From Pseudomonadales bacterium (GTDB lineage Bacteria; Pseudomonadota; Gammaproteobacteria; Pseudomonadales; Azotimanducaceae), in the NCBI GenBank assembly GCA_029244465.1, contig JAQWQN010000114.1, positions 1 through 7,818 of the forward strand: 7,818 nucleotides of DNA, written 5' to 3'. The notes below the pieces were generated by a model that was given only the letters and a program-made list of their open reading frames with translations, did not search any database and was not told where the DNA came from. The translations under genes were made by a program, and so were the position numbers. Positions 5,497 through 7,818 of this stretch are shown piece after piece. How positions within the stretch are numbered: position 1 is the first letter of the stretch; each line of letters begins with the position of its first letter.

Positions 5497-6231
5497 CGAC
5501 ATCGTCGGGCCTATCTGTTCTCGGACGACCACATCTGCCACATCGTCTAAAGGCGTTTCCTCTCGGTTGACGATCGCCAATTTAGCGCCCGCACGCTGCG
5601 CGTATTCTGGAAATCCCGCCGCCGGATAGACGCTTAACGAAGAGCCCAGAACAATCATCAGATCACACGCTTGTGTAGCCGCTTGCGCGCGACGCATTTC
5701 TGCTTCAGGCATCGATTGTCCGAATGAAATTGTCGCTGTTTTGATGATGCCACCGCATCGGCTGCATGGTGCAACACGCTGCGAACTTTTGAATTCAGAC
5801 TCCAGATCAGAAAGCTCGTACCGTGTGTGACAAGCAAGGCACGTGGCGTAACAGGCATTGCCGTGGAGTTCGATGACTTTCTCATCTGGGACACCGGAAT
5901 TCTGATGTAGGTTGTCGACGTTTTGGGTAATGATCGCGTGACATCTGCCGTCTTCGACCAGTCGCGCAAGCGCATGGTGTCCTGGGTTGGGCGTGGCGTT
6001 CTCCATGGTTCTATCGCCTGAAAATTTCCGGTGCCACGAATCCTGTCGCGCCTCTTCGGAGGCCATAAAATCTTGAAATTGAATAGGCTTCATTTTCGTC
6101 CAGAGCCCGGTACCTGGACTACGAAAGTCGGGTATACCCGACTCGGTGCTGATACCGGCGCCGGTAAAACAGACGATATGTTGGGACTCGTCAATGAGTT
6201 GCCCAAGGTGTTGTATTGATTCTTCACTCAT
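5476..6231 (-). CDS. Sir2-family NAD-dependent protein deacylase
   Basis: This 251-residue sirtuin removes acyl groups from lysine using NAD, releasing nicotinamide and O-acyl-ADP-ribose. It has the Rossmann motif GAGIST (24-29), IPDFRSP (33-39), TQNVDNLH (102-109), catalytic H123 (ELHG), a zinc site C131-x2-C134 and C156-x2-C159, and GSSLSVYP plus VN (221-222) in the nucleotide site. STESGIPDFRSPGTGLW and PIQFQDFMASEEARQDSW resemble human SIRT4 (class II) more than the CobB/SIRT5 class; an AxxYxxR desuccinylase motif is not evident. The acyl preference is therefore uncertain. It is the last gene of a minus-strand operon: its ATG overlaps the hydrolase TGA (ATGA), and its end overlaps the VWA gene by 21 bp tail-to-tail. 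Length is normal for a bacterial sirtuin. Confidence 0.93.
   Translation of the reverse strand: MSEESIQHLGQLIDESQHIVCFTGAGISTESGIPDFRSPGTGLWTKMKPIQFQDFMASEEARQDSWHRKFSGDRTMENATPNPGHHALARLVEDGRCHAIITQNVDNLHQNSGVPDEKVIELHGNACYATCLACHTRYELSDLESEFKSSQRVAPCSRCGGIIKTATISFGQSMPEAEMRRAQAATQACDLMIVLGSSLSVYPAAGFPEYAQRAGAKLAIVNREETPLDDVADVVVREQIGPTMSLVVGLN
6126..6143. repeat. Perfect 18-bp palindrome inside the sirtuin gene
   Basis: AGTCGGGTATACCCGACT is perfectly self-complementary and falls on the codons for the conserved ESGIPDF motif of the sirtuin. The use of the rare-type ATA codon helps create it. Confidence 0.9.
6153..6166. repeat. Perfect 14-bp palindrome inside the sirtuin gene
   Basis: TACCGGCGCCGGTA lies 9 bp from the 18-bp palindrome, over the codons of the GAG part of the NAD-binding motif. 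Confidence 0.85.
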
Positions 6232-7025
6232 CGGTTGTCTAGTCCAGTGATAATGGCGAGTACGTCATCCGTCTGCTCGTAGTGCAGCATGTGGCCAGCC
6301 TCGGAAACAATGTGTTTTTCAGCACCACTGATTGCTTTGGCAAATTCGTCGGCGTAAGCAAGAGGGATTAGCCTATCCGAACCGCCCCAAACCACCGCTG
6401 TCTTTGCTTGCACGCGATAGAGTCGTTGCGATAAGCCTCTATCAGGTATTGGGAAGAGGATCTTTGCTGCCATTCCAAGCCTGCGCGCGTTGCCCACCAT
6501 AAAATCAGTTAGAAATGCGGGGTCGTCTAGATCGCCCCCAGCGGATAGTAGTTCGCCATGTTTGTCTGGATCGTGGAAGAGTAGCCCCGGCAGTTCGTAG
6601 GGCAATGCGGCGAATAAATCCGCGATCGGCTCTTCATCTAACCAAAGTCCAGCAGGCGCCAACAAAACCAGCTTGTCAATCTTCTCGGGCGCAATGGCGG
6701 CCATCTCGGAAGCAATCATGCCACCCATGGAGTGGCCAACAACGATCGGGTTGGTTAGATTGAGTTGCTGCCAAACATCATAAGTGTGTAAGGTGAAGTC
6801 AAGCATCTCGCGAAGATCTTCCATTCCCTCGGAGTCTTCGTAGCCTGGAAGCAGAGGCGCGGTGACCTTGAAATGTTCGCACAAGCGCGCGAGAAAAGGG
6901 TCATCCTGCAACAACCCCCCGGCACCGTGGAGAAAGAGAAGTTCCGGTCCAGCGCCGCCTTCATAGACTCGCACACTGAACTTTGACCCCGCGGCACCAG
7001 TAAATTGAATCAGTTGACTGTTCAT
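6228..7025 (-). CDS. Alpha/beta hydrolase
   Basis: This 265-residue hydrolase has the full catalytic apparatus of the fold: an HG oxyanion motif (FLHGAGG, 32-37), nucleophile S99 in GHSMGG (97-102), the acid D217 (GGSDRLIP) and the base H245 (GHMLHYE). A helical lid region spans about 128-200. There is no signal peptide, so it is cytoplasmic. It is likely an esterase, lactonase or carbon-carbon hydrolase; the substrate cannot be read from sequence. Its ATG follows the oxidoreductase stop after a single base (TGATATG), and its TGA overlaps the sirtuin ATG, so all three are probably one coupled transcript. Pairing with a flavin-dependent monooxygenase suggests it opens an ester or lactone made by that enzyme, which is inference. 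Confidence 0.88.
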   Translation of the reverse strand: MNSQLIQFTGAAGSKFSVRVYEGGAGPELLFLHGAGGLLQDDPFLARLCEHFKVTAPLLPGYEDSEGMEDLREMLDFTLHTYDVWQQLNLTNPIVVGHSMGGMIASEMAAIAPEKIDKLVLLAPAGLWLDEEPIADLFAALPYELPGLLFHDPDKHGELLSAGGDLDDPAFLTDFMVGNARRLGMAAKILFPIPDRGLSQRLYRVQAKTAVVWGGSDRLIPLAYADEFAKAISGAEKHIVSEAGHMLHYEQTDDVLAIITGLDNR

Positions 7026-7026
7026 A

Positions 7027-7818
7027 TCAGACGCCTACGCTTGAGTCGACATTTACCGGATCGACACCTGATCGAGGCGCCTGGTTTATTGGGTGTATCC
7101 AGAAACGGTCGTCATCGGCATGATCAGGCCAGGCATCTTTTAAGTTTGGTATGACTTCTTCGGCAAAGAGCTTGGTTGAGCGCATGCATTTGTCTTGTGG
7201 CATATCACCAACGTGAAGCAGGCAAAACAGGTTGCCGACGCGTAGCGTCGAGATGAGCTCTTGCATTTGCTCTGTCACCGTGGATGGGGAGCCAGCGATG
7301 ACATAGCCTTCGCCCACCAGTTGATCCCAACTCATGCTGGAGACATCGCCCACCGCCGAGCGTGTCATCTGTGAGGTGACGTTCTCTTTGAGCGTCTTGA
7401 CGGTGCGATAACCTGGTGCATCGGCGAAGCCGGGATAAACATGTAGACAGCGGTTGTAGAAGTAGTCGATGTGTTCTCGATAATCGCGTTCAGCCTCAGC
7501 GTCCGTATCGGCAACAACAATTGTCTGCGCAAACCCTGCTCGATAAGGTGAATCATCCTTGCCGCATTCTTCAACCCGCCGCCAGTAACCGTCCATGAGC
7601 TGCTTTGCGCGTTTGAAACCAGAGAAACTCAGGTAGCAATAGACGTAGTCATTCTCGATGCAGAAGTCATAGGTTTCCAGGCTGCCGCCCCCAGGGATAA
7701 AGATAGGTGGATTTTTCTGTATTGGTTTCGGCCAACAATTGGCGTAGCGCAATTTGTTATAGCGACCGTTAAACGCGAACGGTTCCTCTTCTTTCCAGCA
7801 TTTCATGATCAACTCATG
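7027..7818 (-). CDS. LLM-class flavin-dependent oxidoreductase, C-terminal part (start beyond right edge)
   Basis: The frame is open to the right edge (first visible codons read HELIMKCW), so about 263 C-terminal residues of a protein of usual length 330-380 are visible. A TTG at 7812 is not a real start. WKEEEPFAFNGRY, YANCWPKPIQKNPPIFIPGGGSLET and the later GEGYVIAGSPSTVTEQM are typical of luciferase-like monooxygenases of the TIM-barrel fold, with the AGSPSTV segment near the flavin phosphate site. These enzymes use FMNH2 with oxygen, often on hydrocarbon, ketone or terpenoid substrates; here the substrate is unknown. The last about 40 residues (DDRFWIHPINQAPRSG...) extend past the barrel. 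It is the first visible gene of the operon with the hydrolase and sirtuin. Confidence 0.85.
   Translation of the reverse strand, partial: HELIMKCWKEEEPFAFNGRYNKLRYANCWPKPIQKNPPIFIPGGGSLETYDFCIENDYVYCYLSFSGFKRAKQLMDGYWRRVEECGKDDSPYRAGFAQTIVVADTDAEAERDYREHIDYFYNRCLHVYPGFADAPGYRTVKTLKENVTSQMTRSAVGDVSSMSWDQLVGEGYVIAGSPSTVTEQMQELISTLRVGNLFCLLHVGDMPQDKCMRSTKLFAEEVIPNLKDAWPDHADDDRFWIHPINQAPRSGVDPVNVDSSVGV

Noticed and set aside
7027..7812. Complete oxidoreductase starting at TTG 7812
   Set aside because: The frame is open to the edge, homology-like sequence continues upstream, and the protein would lack about the first 100 residues of the barrel.

Overview
This 7.8-kb chromosomal window has moderate GC, is densely coded, and shows no RNA genes, insertion sequences or CRISPR arrays. 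The gene content (a PdsS/PdsR-type two-component system, PnuC with a NadR-type kinase, a CoxE-like VWA protein, a sirtuin and a luciferase-like oxidoreductase) suggests a Gram-negative proteobacterium, most likely a marine gammaproteobacterium. This assignment rests on protein resemblance only.

Layout from left to right. Positions 1-1698 (minus strand) hold a two-component operon: an OmpR-type response regulator, then a sensor histidine kinase that starts inside the regulator's stop codon and runs off the left edge. Only its membrane anchor and periplasmic sensor region are visible. Positions 1699-2226 are mostly non-coding, with a candidate promoter and imperfect palindrome for the regulator, a probable 66-residue small protein behind a strong Shine-Dalgarno sequence, and two hairpins, one directly ahead of pnuC. 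Positions 2227-3377 (plus) hold a PnuC-family transporter overlapping a NadR-like ribosylnicotinamide kinase, a compact nicotinamide riboside uptake and phosphorylation pair. Positions 3329-4132 (minus) hold a choline/thiamine-kinase-like phosphotransferase. Positions 4156-5496 (plus) hold a CoxE-like VWA protein. Positions 5476-7818 (minus) hold a tight operon: a luciferase-like flavin oxidoreductase (start outside the window), an alpha/beta hydrolase and a Sir2 deacylase, with a 1-nt gap and then a 4-nt ATGA overlap.

Functional themes. The PnuC/kinase pair would raise NMN and so NAD, while the sirtuin consumes NAD, but they lie in different transcription units, so a functional link is only an inference. 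The oxidoreductase and hydrolase look like an oxidise-then-hydrolyse catabolic pair with unknown substrate. I see no clear new defence or mobile system. The points most worth following are the PdsS/PdsR locus with no sortase in view, the hairpin leader of pnuC, the unrecognised small protein, the VWA protein without a MoxR partner, and the long perfect palindromes inside conserved codons of the kinase and sirtuin genes.
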